NCBI RefSeq assembly: GCF_000717715.1
Contig: NZ_JOAI01000002.1
Span: 226,519 to 290,518, forward strand
Reading direction: 5' to 3'
From: Streptomyces sp. NRRL B-24484
Lineage (GTDB): Bacteria > Actinomycetota > Actinomycetes > Streptomycetales > Streptomycetaceae
DNA length: 64,000 nucleotides
Shown here: piece after piece, positions 44,857 through 53,675 of the stretch
Layout of the letters: each line of letters starts with the position of its first letter
How positions within the stretch are numbered: the first letter of the stretch is position 1
Made by a program: the position numbers and the translations under genes
Notes under the pieces: model-generated
What the model was told of the DNA's origin: nothing
Seen by the model: the letters and a program-made list of their open reading frames with translations, nothing else
Database searches by the model: none

Positions 44857-47553
44857 TCAGCTGCGGGCGAACTTCGCGGCCAGCTGCGGGGTCGACACGA
44901 GGCTGACCCCGCTCAGCCGGGCGAGGACGCGCCCGCCGTGGCCGACGGCGGTGACCGTCAGGCTGGCCGAGGTGCCGTTCACCGAGGCCGGTTCGACCAC
45001 GGCGAGGAAGGTCTCGCCGTCGGCGGGTGCCCGGTGCAGTTCGGCGCGGGCCACCGAGAGCGGCAGGCTCGCCGTGGCGCGGAACAGCCGCATCCAGACC
45101 AGGCCCGCCTGCAGCAGCAGGTCGGTCGTGCCGGGCCGGTACAGCGAACCGGCGAACGCCCCTGCGGCCGCGGCCGGTTCGGGCAGCGCGCACTCCAGCA
45201 CCAGCCGGGACTCGTCCTCGGCCAGCACCCGCCGGACGCCCTGCAGGGCGGCGCCGTGGAAGAGCGTGCCGTCGGCGTAGAACCCGCCGGCGTCGCGTCC
45301 GCCGCCCGCGGCCGGCAGCCCGGCCAGGGTCGGGTGGTTGAGCTCCGTCGCCGGGTCGTTGCCGAGCACCACCGTCGCCGCGTAGTGCGGGCGGACGGTG
45401 CCGTCCGCGGCGACCGAGCGGATCACCACCTCGGTGCTGGCCCGGTCGCCCGCCGGGGTGGCCGCCAGCTGCAGCCGCTCCGGCAGCGCCTCGTCGAAGA
45501 GGACACCCTTGTGCACCGCGAAGTCCCGCACCTGGCGGACGGTTCCGCCGCTGAGCCGCTCCACCGCGCCGACCGCCCAGCCGAGGGCGAGCGCCGCGGG
45601 CAGCACCGGTACCCCGCCGATCACGTGGTCGGCGACGATCGGCTCGCCGGCCAGCGCGGCCGCCGGGCGCTCCAGCACCACCGCGGCGGCGGGCCCCGCC
45701 GGCTCGCGCACCGACAGCGGGGTGGTCGGGCCGAGCACGGTGACGGTGTCCTCGGTCCGCCCGGCCGCGAACTGGCCGGTGAACAGGGCCGTTCCGGTCT
45801 CCACCGGGATCAGCGTGATGCCGCGCTCCTGGAACACCGCCTTGATCTGCGGCGAGACCATCCCGCTGTCCCAGGCACCCCAGTTGAGCGAGCTGACCCG
45901 GGCCGCGGGGTGCCGCCGCCGGAACGAGGACGCCCAGGCGTTGAGCACCTCGTTCGCCATCGCGTAGTCCGACTGCCCCTGGTTGCCGAAGAACCCGGCC
46001 ACCGAGGAGAACAGCACCACGTGCCGCAGCCGGTCGGCCGGCAGCGCCTCCACCACCGCGCGCAGCCCGCCGAGCTTCGGCGCGAAGACCCGCTCGACCT
46101 CGGAGGCCCGCTTGTTGGCGATCAACTGGTCGGCCAGCACCCCGGCGCCGTGCACCAGACCGGTGACCCGGCCGGCGTACGGGGCCAGTGCGGCGGCGGT
46201 GGCGGCGGCGTCGGTGATGTCCACCGCCAGGTACTCGGCCTCGGAGCCGGCGGCCTTCAGCTCGGCGAGGGTCTCGCGGACCTCCCGCTCGCCGACCACC
46301 GCCCGGTACAGCTGCTCGACGCGCCTGGGGGTGGGCTTCTCCCCCTCCGCCCTGAGCCGGTCGACAGCAGCGGCCTTCAGCTCGGCGGTACCGGTCACCC
46401 CGGCCGCCCAGTCCGGCTCCTCGCCGAGTTCGGTCCGGCCGAGCAGCAGCAGGCCGGGACGGTGCGCACGGGCCAGGTCGGCGACGCAGCGGGCGGTGAT
46501 GCCGCGTCCGCCGCCGGTGACCACCAGCAGGTCGTCCGGGCCGAGCTCGGCCGCGGTGGCGGAACCGGGTTCGGAGGCCAGGCCGGTGGGCCGCTCCGCG
46601 AGCGTCAGGGCGACCCGGCGGCGGCCGTCCAGGCCCACCTGCACCGGCTCGGCCGAGGCGTCGGAGACCTCCGCGAGCAGCAGCTCCGCGGCCGTGCGGT
46701 CGGCGACACCGGGCGCCAGGTCGACGGCCCGGCAGAACAGCTCGGGGGCCTCCACCGCCAGCGTCTTCACCAGGCCGCCGTAGCCGCCGGCGGGGACGAG
46801 GTCCTCGGCGACGCCGGTGAGGCCGAAGGCCCCGTCCAGCCGGGTCACCGTGACGAAGCCCGCCCGGCCGGCCGAGGCGGCCCGGGTCAGCGGCTCGACC
46901 AGGTGCTTGGCGACCAGCAGCCCGTGCGAGAGCCGGCGGACGCCGTCCGCCCACTCGGTGTCCCGGCGGGTGTCGAAGACCACCGCCAGCGCGACCGGCC
47001 CCTCCAGCGTCTGCTCGGTGCGCTCGGCGAGTTCGGTCGGGCCCCAGCCGGAGAGCGCGTGGTCCTCGACGCCGTCGATCCGGCGGGCGACGGACGGCAG
47101 CCGCAGCACCCGGACGGCCCGGCCCTGCGCCAGCAGCCGCTCGGCGACCAGCGGCACGAGCTCCCCGCCGTCGTCCACGAGCAGTGCCGCAGCGCCCTGC
47201 GGGTAGGCGTCCACCAGCACGTCCGGGGAGGGGAGTTCGAGGAGCGCGGCCTGCGCCCGGCCTATCGCTCCGGCTTTCGGCGCGGCGGGCTCCGGACGGG
47301 GCGCGGGAGCGGCGGACGCCTCGGGCGCGGCAGTGACGGCAGTGACGGCGGGGGTGGCGGGGGGCGTGTCGTTGCCGCCGATCGCGCCGGTCATGAAGTC
47401 GACGATCTGGCCGAGGGTGCGCAGTTCGCCGAGCTGCTCGGGGCCGACGGCCACCTCACTGGGGAACCGCTCCGAGAGGACACCGAGGATCTCGACCCGC
47501 TTGATCGAGTCGATCCCCAGATCCGCCTCCACGTCCATGCCCAGTTCCAGCAT
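44857..47553 (-). CDS. pfaA: PfaA-like PUFA synthase subunit, C-terminal part: ACP-KR-DH
   Basis: As read, 898 residues beginning inside an ACP (MDVEADLGIDSIKRVEIL, with the phosphopantetheine serine in DSIKR). The ketoreductase follows: VVTGGGRGI Rossmann loop, FSSVAGFFGNQGQSDYAMANEVLN with Ser, Tyr and Asn catalytic residues. The C-terminal part is a PS-DH-like hotdog domain (DHVIGGVPVLPAALALG). It is almost certainly the 3' half of the same gene as 47605-51258: no start or ribosome site is seen, and the split falls in a repeated ACP segment. Confidence 0.88.
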   Translation of the reverse strand: MLELGMDVEADLGIDSIKRVEILGVLSERFPSEVAVGPEQLGELRTLGQIVDFMTGAIGGNDTPPATPAVTAVTAAPEASAAPAPRPEPAAPKAGAIGRAQAALLELPSPDVLVDAYPQGAAALLVDDGGELVPLVAERLLAQGRAVRVLRLPSVARRIDGVEDHALSGWGPTELAERTEQTLEGPVALAVVFDTRRDTEWADGVRRLSHGLLVAKHLVEPLTRAASAGRAGFVTVTRLDGAFGLTGVAEDLVPAGGYGGLVKTLAVEAPELFCRAVDLAPGVADRTAAELLLAEVSDASAEPVQVGLDGRRRVALTLAERPTGLASEPGSATAAELGPDDLLVVTGGGRGITARCVADLARAHRPGLLLLGRTELGEEPDWAAGVTGTAELKAAAVDRLRAEGEKPTPRRVEQLYRAVVGEREVRETLAELKAAGSEAEYLAVDITDAAATAAALAPYAGRVTGLVHGAGVLADQLIANKRASEVERVFAPKLGGLRAVVEALPADRLRHVVLFSSVAGFFGNQGQSDYAMANEVLNAWASSFRRRHPAARVSSLNWGAWDSGMVSPQIKAVFQERGITLIPVETGTALFTGQFAAGRTEDTVTVLGPTTPLSVREPAGPAAAVVLERPAAALAGEPIVADHVIGGVPVLPAALALGWAVGAVERLSGGTVRQVRDFAVHKGVLFDEALPERLQLAATPAGDRASTEVVIRSVAADGTVRPHYAATVVLGNDPATELNHPTLAGLPAAGGGRDAGGFYADGTLFHGAALQGVRRVLAEDESRLVLECALPEPAAAAGAFAGSLYRPGTTDLLLQAGLVWMRLFRATASLPLSVARAELHRAPADGETFLAVVEPASVNGTSASLTVTAVGHGGRVLARLSGVSLVSTPQLAAKFARS

Positions 47554-47705
47554 CTCTGCCCCAGCGTCCGCAGCTCACCCAACTGCTCCGGACCCACCGG
47601 CACCTCACTCGGGAACCGCTCCGAGAGGACACCGAGGATCTCGACCCGCTTGATCGAGTCGATCCCCAGATCCGCCTCCACGTCCATGCCCAGTTCCAGC
47701 ATCTC
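47452..47705 (-). repeat. Two truncated tandem ACP copies with frameshift
   Basis: 47452-47556 and 47601-47705 are 105-bp direct repeats identical at 104 positions, with a period of 149 bp. Each encodes the ACP helix II core around DSIKR. 149 is not a multiple of three, so the frame changes between the copies, and a second frame change lies near 47740-47755. Full ACP-plus-linker units should be about 250-330 bp, so the array appears truncated or collapsed. Confidence 0.85.
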
Positions 47706-50700
47706 CGCCGGATAACCGGTCTTCTGCGCCACCACCTCCAACAGCGCGCAGAGCCGGTGCGACGGGGGCTTCGGCGGCGGGCACCGGCACGAACTCGGCG
47801 ACCGGGGCAGCGGCCGGCAGTGCGGGGGCGGCGACCGGGGCAGCGGCCGGCAGTGCGGGGGCGGCGACCGGCGGAGCCGCCACCGCTGCCTGCGGCTGCG
47901 CGGGCGCGCTCGGTGCGGTGGGCCCGGCGGGCGCGGCCGGTGCGCCGCCGAGTTCCAGGGCGGCGAGGTCGCGGAGGATCTCGTTGGCCCGCAGGTGGGT
48001 GCGGCCGATGGCGAGGCCGTGCTCCTTGACGGCGGTGACGCCGGCGAGCACCTCGTCGACCCGGCCCTGTCCGGCGGCGTTCTCCAGCAGGCCGGCGAGC
48101 CGCTGGGCGCTCTGCAGCTGGCCGTTGAGGTAGTCGTCGTGGAGCGCGAGGTGGTCGGCGATCAGCTCGGGCAGTCGGTCGGACGCCGCGGCGGCGGCCT
48201 GGTCGTGGTCCACGGGTGCGTTCTCCTGGACGGCGTTCCTCGCGGGGAGGGGGACGGGTGCGGGCTCCGGCGGCAGGGCCTCGGGCAGCGGTGCGGGCGG
48301 CGCCACTGCCGTCGGGGCGGGGATCACGGGCCCGGCGACCGGAGCGGGGGCCACGGGCCCCATGACCGGAGCAGTCACCTCGGGCACGGGAGCCGTGGCC
48401 GGGGTGACCCGGTAGCCGTTCTCCAGGGCCTCGCGGTAGGCGGCCTTGCGGGCGTCCGAGACGTGGTTGATGCCGTTCAGCGGCACCGTCATGCCCTTGC
48501 TCGGGACGGCCTCCGGCGCGGCCGCGGTGTAGCGGTCGGCGACGGACACCGGGAGTCCGAGGACGGCGAGTTGGGCGACGGCCCGCTTGAGGGCGAGGTC
48601 GGCGTCGGCGCCCGGTCCGCCGTCCAGCCGGACGGCGTGGTGCGGGCGGTCGCCGAGGATGCGGGCGACCAGCTGGGTGAGGACGCCCTTGGGGCCGAAC
48701 TCGACGAAGGTGCGGAATCCGGCCGCGTACATCTCCTCGACCCGGTCGGCGAAGTGCACCGGGTTGATCAGCTGCTCGGCGAGCAGGGCGGCGTTGGCCG
48801 CGGGGTCGTCGCCGTAGCGGCCGCCGGGGGTGTTGGCGTAGACGGGCCGCAGCGGCGGGCGGACCTCCACCTGGTCGACGGCGGCGCGGAAGGCCTCGAC
48901 GGCGTGGCCGACGAAGGGGGTGTGGAAGGCGGCGGAGACCGGCAGCCGGGAGATCCGCAGCCCGGCTCCGGCCGCCGAGGCGACCAGCCGTTCCACCGCG
49001 GCGGTCGGGCCGCCGACGACGATCTGGTCGGCCGCGTTGCGGTTGCACACCACCAGTTCGGGGTGGTCGGCGAGCAGTTCGGCGACCTTCGCCTCGGGGG
49101 CGCTGACGGCGGCCATCGCGCCGGCGTCGAAGCCGGGGTCGGTGGGCGGGGCCATGGCGGCGCCGCGGGCCCGGGCGAGGGCGAAGTAGGCGTCGTCGGT
49201 GAGGGCGCCGGCCGCCCAGAGGGCGGTCAGCTCGCCGAAGCTGTGGCCGAGGTGGCCGTCCGCGGCGAAGCCGAGTTCGCCGAGGTAGCGGTACTGGCCG
49301 GCGGCGAGCGCGCCGATCGCGGGCTGCGCGTACGCGGTGCGGCGCAGCGACTCCTCCTGGGCGGTGCGGGCCGCGGTGGAGAAGGCGGGCGGCGGGAAGG
49401 CCACCCGGGAGAGCAGTTCGGCGCCGTCGAACTCGCGGTTGGCGCGGTCGAAGGCGGCGCGCAGCGGCGGCAGGGCGAGGACGGCGCGGTGGCCGGGGTT
49501 GACGTACTGGCTGCCCTGGCCGGCGTAGAGGGCGCCGACCTTGCCGGTGTCGGCGGCCCGGCGGCGGTACCAGAGTCCGCGGGGGTGGGCCCAGTCGGCT
49601 GCGTCGGGTTTGGCGCGCAGCTCGGCGGCGGCGAGGGCGCGCAGCTCGGCGAGTTCGGTCTCGTCGCGGGCGGCGAGGGCGAGCCGGGCGTGGTCGGCGG
49701 GGGCGGGGCCCTCGGCGGCGGGGGCGCCGTCGGCGAGCCGGGCTGCGAGGGCGGCCGGGTCGGCGGCGTGCCAGAGGTGGACCCGGGCGACGGGGAACAT
49801 CACCTTGAGGTCATCGCCGTCGCCGTGCTCCTGGAGCACGAAGTGGAAGTTGGTGCCGCCGAAGCCGAAGGAGGAGATGGCGGCGCGGCGGTCGGTGCGC
49901 CGCGGGTCCTTGATCCAGGGCCGGCTCTCGGTGTTGACGTAGAACGGGCCGGCGGTGAAGTCGATCGCGGGGTTGGGCTCGTCGACGTTGATGGTGGGCG
50001 GGAGCACCTTGTGGTGCAGGGCGAGCGCCAGCTTGATCATGCCGGCGGCGCCGGCCGCGGCCTTGGTGTGGCCGATCTGGGACTTCACGCTGCCGACCGC
50101 GGCGTACTGCCGCTCCCCGGTGGTGTCGGCGACGACGGCGGCGAGGGCGGAGAGTTCGGTGGCGTCGCCGACGGCGGTGCCGGTGCCGTGCGCCTCGAAG
50201 AGCTCGACGCTGTCGGGGGTGCAGCGGGCGTCCTCGTACGCGCGGCGCAGGGCGACCGCCTGGCCCTCCTTGCGCGGGGCGTAGATGGACTTGAAGCGGC
50301 CGTCGCTGGAGGAGCCGATGCCGCGGATGACGGCGTAGACCTCGTTGCCGTCGCGTTCGGCGTCGGCGAGGCGGCGCAGCGCGAACATGCCGATGCCCTC
50401 GCCGATCAGGGTGCCGTCGGCGTCCTTGTCGAAGGGGCGGATCCGGCCGGCCTTGGAGAAGGCGGGGGTCTTGCTGAAGCAGAGGTACATGAAGATCGTG
50501 TTCTCGGCGTCGCAGCCGCCGGCGATCATCGTGTCGGCGCGGTGCTCCAGCAGTTCGCTGACGGCGGCCTTGGTGGCGGCGAGCGAGCTGGCGCAGGCGG
50601 CGTCGATGGTCATGTTGGTGCCGCCGAGGTCGAGCCGGTTGGCGATCCGGCCGGCGACGACGTTGCCGAGCATGCCGGGGAAGGAGTTCTCCTCCCAGGG

Positions 50701-51258
50701 GGCGAAGGCGAGCTTGAACTTCTCGGCGATCTCCTCGGCGTCACGCTCGCTGAGGCCGCAGCTGCGGACGACCTCCTTGAGCACGGGGGTCTGCAGCCGG
50801 GCGGAGAGCGGCTGGGTGAGCTGGTTGGCGCCGGTGATGCCGAGCACCACGCCGGTGCGGTCGGGCTTGTACCAGGGCCGGTCGGCGCCGGCGTCGCGCA
50901 GCACGTCGCGGGCGACGACGAGGCTGAGCAGCTGGAGGACGTCGGTGACCTCCAGGGTGGTCGGCGGCAGCCCGAACTCCATCGGGTTGAACGGGACGGT
51001 GGGCATGAAGCCGCCCCGTCTGGCGTAGGTCTTGTCGGGCGCGGACGGGTCCGGGTCGTAGTGCTCGGAGACGTCCCAGTGGGTGCTCGGCACGTCCTCG
51101 ATGCAGTCGGCGGCGGACATCACGTTGCCCCAGAACTCCCGCAGGTCGCGGGACTTGGGGAAGAGCGCGGAGAGGCCGACGATGGCGATCGGCTCGTCCG
51201 CGAGCCGGCGGCCGAGATCCGCGTCGGGCAGGGGGCTGGTGGGCTTCGAGGTGTTCAC
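47605..51258 (-). CDS. pfaA: PfaA-like PUFA synthase subunit, N-terminal part: KS-AT
   Basis: As read, 1,217 residues from GTG 51258. KS (about 20-470): C222 in TIDAACASSLAATKAAVSEL, H in EAHGTGTAVGD, K/H in GSVKSQIGHTKAA. AT (about 580-900): GQGSQYV, S673 in GHSFGELTALW and SAAFHTPFVGHA, as in malonyl-CoA transferases. A Pro/Ala linker and a helical segment (RLPELIADHLALHDDYLNG) follow. The last roughly 55 residues (Gly/Arg-rich) are out of frame with the ACP sequence, so the true protein continues into ACPs and the KR-DH half at 44857-47553. Confidence 0.9.
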   Translation of the reverse strand: MNTSKPTSPLPDADLGRRLADEPIAIVGLSALFPKSRDLREFWGNVMSAADCIEDVPSTHWDVSEHYDPDPSAPDKTYARRGGFMPTVPFNPMEFGLPPTTLEVTDVLQLLSLVVARDVLRDAGADRPWYKPDRTGVVLGITGANQLTQPLSARLQTPVLKEVVRSCGLSERDAEEIAEKFKLAFAPWEENSFPGMLGNVVAGRIANRLDLGGTNMTIDAACASSLAATKAAVSELLEHRADTMIAGGCDAENTIFMYLCFSKTPAFSKAGRIRPFDKDADGTLIGEGIGMFALRRLADAERDGNEVYAVIRGIGSSSDGRFKSIYAPRKEGQAVALRRAYEDARCTPDSVELFEAHGTGTAVGDATELSALAAVVADTTGERQYAAVGSVKSQIGHTKAAAGAAGMIKLALALHHKVLPPTINVDEPNPAIDFTAGPFYVNTESRPWIKDPRRTDRRAAISSFGFGGTNFHFVLQEHGDGDDLKVMFPVARVHLWHAADPAALAARLADGAPAAEGPAPADHARLALAARDETELAELRALAAAELRAKPDAADWAHPRGLWYRRRAADTGKVGALYAGQGSQYVNPGHRAVLALPPLRAAFDRANREFDGAELLSRVAFPPPAFSTAARTAQEESLRRTAYAQPAIGALAAGQYRYLGELGFAADGHLGHSFGELTALWAAGALTDDAYFALARARGAAMAPPTDPGFDAGAMAAVSAPEAKVAELLADHPELVVCNRNAADQIVVGGPTAAVERLVASAAGAGLRISRLPVSAAFHTPFVGHAVEAFRAAVDQVEVRPPLRPVYANTPGGRYGDDPAANAALLAEQLINPVHFADRVEEMYAAGFRTFVEFGPKGVLTQLVARILGDRPHHAVRLDGGPGADADLALKRAVAQLAVLGLPVSVADRYTAAAPEAVPSKGMTVPLNGINHVSDARKAAYREALENGYRVTPATAPVPEVTAPVMGPVAPAPVAGPVIPAPTAVAPPAPLPEALPPEPAPVPLPARNAVQENAPVDHDQAAAAASDRLPELIADHLALHDDYLNGQLQSAQRLAGLLENAAGQGRVDEVLAGVTAVKEHGLAIGRTHLRANEILRDLAALELGGAPAAPAGPTAPSAPAQPQAAVAAPPVAAPALPAAAPVAAPALPAAAPVAEFVPVPAAEAPVAPALRAVGGGGAEDRLSGGDAGTGHGRGGGSGDRLDQAGRDPRCPLGAVPE

Positions 51259-51337
51259 GGCAGGGCTCTCTCGGGCTCGGAGGGCCGGGCGCCGGCCTGG
51301 GCTTGCGGGCGGCCGGGCCCGTACGGACGGGCCTGCG

Positions 51338-52231
51338 TCAGACCTTCGTTGCGGGTGCGCGCCGTGCGGCGGCGGGGCGGACCAGGCGCGCGATCACGGC
51401 GGCGGCGTCCGGCCGGCTGAGCATGGTGTAGTGGTCGCCGGGGCTGCGGTGCACCTCCAGCCCGTGCGGGGCGAGCGGCTCCCAGCCGAGGGTGCGGTCG
51501 CCGGGCAGCAGGCTGCGTTCGGCGGTGACGAGCACCAGCGGCACGGTGGCGGGCCGGGCGGTGTAGGGGGCGGTGAGCCGGTTGTTGCGCAGCAGCCCGT
51601 CCACGTAGGTGTCGTAGAGCTTGCGCAGGCCGGCCGGTGCGGTGTCGGCGGGCAGGGCGCCGCCGGCCGCGGCGGCCGCGAGGACGTGGCGCAGGCCGTC
51701 CTCGGTGCCGCCGCCGGCGAGCAGCTGTGGGTCGACGTCGACCGGCCGGCCGCGCTTGGCGCCCAGGTACATGGCGAACCAGCCGAGCAGCAGTGCCGGT
51801 TCGAGGGCGTCGTCGGGCTGCTGGTACTCCGGGGTGGGCGCGATGCTGTCGAGCAGGACGAGCCGGTCGGGCCGCCGCCCGACGGGCATCCGCTCGACCA
51901 GGGCCTGGGCGACCACGCCGCCGAAGGACCAGCCGGCCAGGGTCCGCGGGCCGCCGTCGTCGAGGGCTTCGAGTTCCCCGCCGATACGGTCGGCGAGTTC
52001 CTCGACGGTGGTGTCGGCGCGGCCGCCGGTGAGGGCGGCCTCCCAGTAGGCGGGGTGCCCCGACAGGTCGAGGACGGTCAGTCCGGTGCCGGGCGGCAGC
52101 GCCTCGGCGAGGGTGCGGTGGACGCCGGCGGCGAGTGCGCCGGGGTGGACGAGGAAGACCGTGCCGAGGCCGTCGCCGGCCTCGGTCAGCCGGTGGACGA
52201 CGGCGGGGCCGGCGTCATGCCGAGGCCGCAT
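51338..52231 (-). CDS. Type I/II thioesterase (alpha/beta hydrolase)
   Basis: A 297-residue PKS/NRPS-type thioesterase. The nucleophile elbow GWSFGG has S102; the C-terminal catalytic His is in SPGDHYTML. ATG overlaps the ACP stop by 17 bp. It is upstream of the KS-AT gene and is the best candidate for product release by hydrolysis, because no AGPAT domain is present in the synthase. Confidence 0.88.
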   Translation of the reverse strand: MRPRHDAGPAVVHRLTEAGDGLGTVFLVHPGALAAGVHRTLAEALPPGTGLTVLDLSGHPAYWEAALTGGRADTTVEELADRIGGELEALDDGGPRTLAGWSFGGVVAQALVERMPVGRRPDRLVLLDSIAPTPEYQQPDDALEPALLLGWFAMYLGAKRGRPVDVDPQLLAGGGTEDGLRHVLAAAAAGGALPADTAPAGLRKLYDTYVDGLLRNNRLTAPYTARPATVPLVLVTAERSLLPGDRTLGWEPLAPHGLEVHRSPGDHYTMLSRPDAAAVIARLVRPAAARRAPATKV

Positions 52232-52496
52232 GGTTCTCCCCGGCGCGTGCGGCGGACTCCTCCGCGATGTACTCGGCCAGGTCCTTGATGCTCGGGTGGT
52301 ACCAGAGGGTGGTGGTCCCGAGTTCGAAGCCGAGCCAGTTCTCCATCTCCCCGGCGAGGATGAGCGCCTCGGTCGAGTCGAGGTCGAGCTCGTCGAAGTA
52401 CGTCTCCGGCGGAACGTCCTCCGAGGGCACTGAGAGCCGGTGGGCGATCTTCTCGATCAGCCACTGCTGGGCCTCAACGGCGGTCACGACAGGCAC
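52215..52496 (-). CDS. Free-standing acyl carrier protein
   Basis: A 93-residue ACP from GTG 52496 (GGGGAAGGACC upstream). The pantetheine site is S41 in DELDLDSTEAL. First gene of the operon. It is separate from the ACPs inside the PfaA-like protein and may carry a starter, an intermediate for the acyl-CoA dehydrogenase homologues, or the final chain to the thioesterase. Confidence 0.88.
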   Translation of the reverse strand: MPVVTAVEAQQWLIEKIAHRLSVPSEDVPPETYFDELDLDSTEALILAGEMENWLGFELGTTTLWYHPSIKDLAEYIAEESAARAGENHAASA

Positions 52497-53247
52497 GGTC
52501 GGTCCTTCCCCAGGGTACGGTGATTTCGTCCGGTCGGAACATTTTCCGAGAGCCACCCGCAGGTAAATCGGCGGCAAAGCCGATACTGCGGGAAGGCAGC
52601 CCGAATCACGCGCCGACGGCGCGCGGCAGACACGGAATCCGGGCTCTTCACACGATGGCGCGACCGGCCGCGACCGGCGGACGACAGGCCTCTGCCTGCG
52701 ACAACTCCGGTACGGCGGGCGGTCGTTCAGTGGTTGAGTGGTGACGGAGAGAGCGCAGCGGGCAGTTCCGCCGCGTCCCGGGTCAGGACCGTACGCGAGT
52801 GGCATTCACGCATGCAACCAACTCCGCGTAAATCAACGCGGTTGCAACGCCGAGGAAATGTACTGACCGGACGGAATATCGGTCCGAAACTCTGCCCGTA
52901 AAAAGAAAATTGATGCGCCGTCCGGCCCGTGCTTCGAATACGCACGCGCCTTGGCGCGTCCGGCCGGCGGGCGGACGGCGGCCCGGACGGCCGGCACCGC
53001 CGACATGGTCCAGAGTTCAACGACCCCTTGCCGCCCGCTCCGGCGCCTGGTTATGGTCACGTCAGCGCGCCGCGGCGACCCCGCGGCTGTGCGCCGACCA
53101 CCGCACGGAGGGGGATCGAGGACGTCATGTCCGCGGACTGGCAACGGAAACGGCCGTCGGGCGACGGCCCTCGGACCGAACTCCCGTGGCGGCGAACGAC
53201 GAGGGGCGGGCCCGCCGCCCGGCAAGGCCCGCCCCTCCGACACGCTC
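52497..53247 (-). promoter_or_regulatory. Control region of the PKS operon
   Basis: No gene is supported in this 751-bp region between hadB and the ACP gene. It is less GC-rich than its surroundings. It holds a hairpin 60-96 nt before the ACP start (52556-52592; 7-bp outer and 6-bp inner stems), a nested dyad at 52814-52845 (CCGCGT/ACGCGG inside GCAA/TTGC), and an inverted pair of GACCGGACG-(A/G)-AAT sites at 52523-52535 and 52865-52877. These are candidate operator or leader elements; no clear -35/-10 pair could be fixed. Confidence 0.45.
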
Positions 53248-53670
53248 TCAGCCCAGCTGCACCACGGCGCGGGACATGCCGAGCACCTTCTGGCCGCCGC
53301 TGGTCGCCAGCAGGTCGACGCGCACCCGGCGGCCGTCCAGCAGCGCCGCGACCTTGCCGGACACCTCGATCACCGCGCCGACGCCGTCGTTCGGCACCGG
53401 CACCGGCTTGGTGAACCGCACGCCGTACTCGACCACCGCGGCCGGGTCGCCGACCCAGTCGGTGACGACCCGGACCGCCTCGGCCATGGTGAACATGCCG
53501 TGGGCGATGACGTCCGGCAGGCCGACCTCCAGCGCGAACTTCTCGTTCCAGTGGATCGGGTTGAAGTCGCCGGAGGCGCCCGCGTACTGCACCAGCGTGG
53601 CGCGCGTCACCGGGAAGGACTGCGCCGGCAGCTCGGTACCGACCTCGACCTCGTCGAAGCTGATCGCCAT
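53248..53670 (-). CDS. hadB: MaoC-like (3R)-hydroxyacyl dehydratase, catalytic subunit (HadB-like)
   Basis: A 140-residue hotdog protein with the hydratase-2 catalytic motif GDFNPIH (D35, H40) and ALEVGLPDVIAHGM. ATG 53670 is preferred because GGGGGAG lies eight bases upstream; an in-frame GTG nine bases earlier would overlap hadA by four bases. With HadA it forms a dehydratase of type II fatty-acid or mycolate synthesis; its position near rpmG and secE is conserved in actinobacteria. Its gene starts only 5 bp after hadA. Confidence 0.88.
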   Translation of the reverse strand: MAISFDEVEVGTELPAQSFPVTRATLVQYAGASGDFNPIHWNEKFALEVGLPDVIAHGMFTMAEAVRVVTDWVGDPAAVVEYGVRFTKPVPVPNDGVGAVIEVSGKVAALLDGRRVRVDLLATSGGQKVLGMSRAVVQLG

Positions 53671-53675
53671 CGGGT

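Noticed and set aside
34105..45280. Long plus-strand open frames opposite the PKS and acyl-CoA dehydrogenase genes
   Set aside because: Gly/Ala/Arg-rich, without motifs, and fully overlapped by genes with clear catalytic residues.
47452..47705. CRISPR-like repeats
   Set aside because: Only two long copies without short spacers; they are carrier-protein coding repeats. No CRISPR array or cas gene is visible elsewhere.
44857..51258. PfaA-like halves as two independent genes
   Set aside because: The downstream half lacks a start signal and begins in the middle of an ACP; the break coincides with a near-perfect repeat, so one split gene is likelier.
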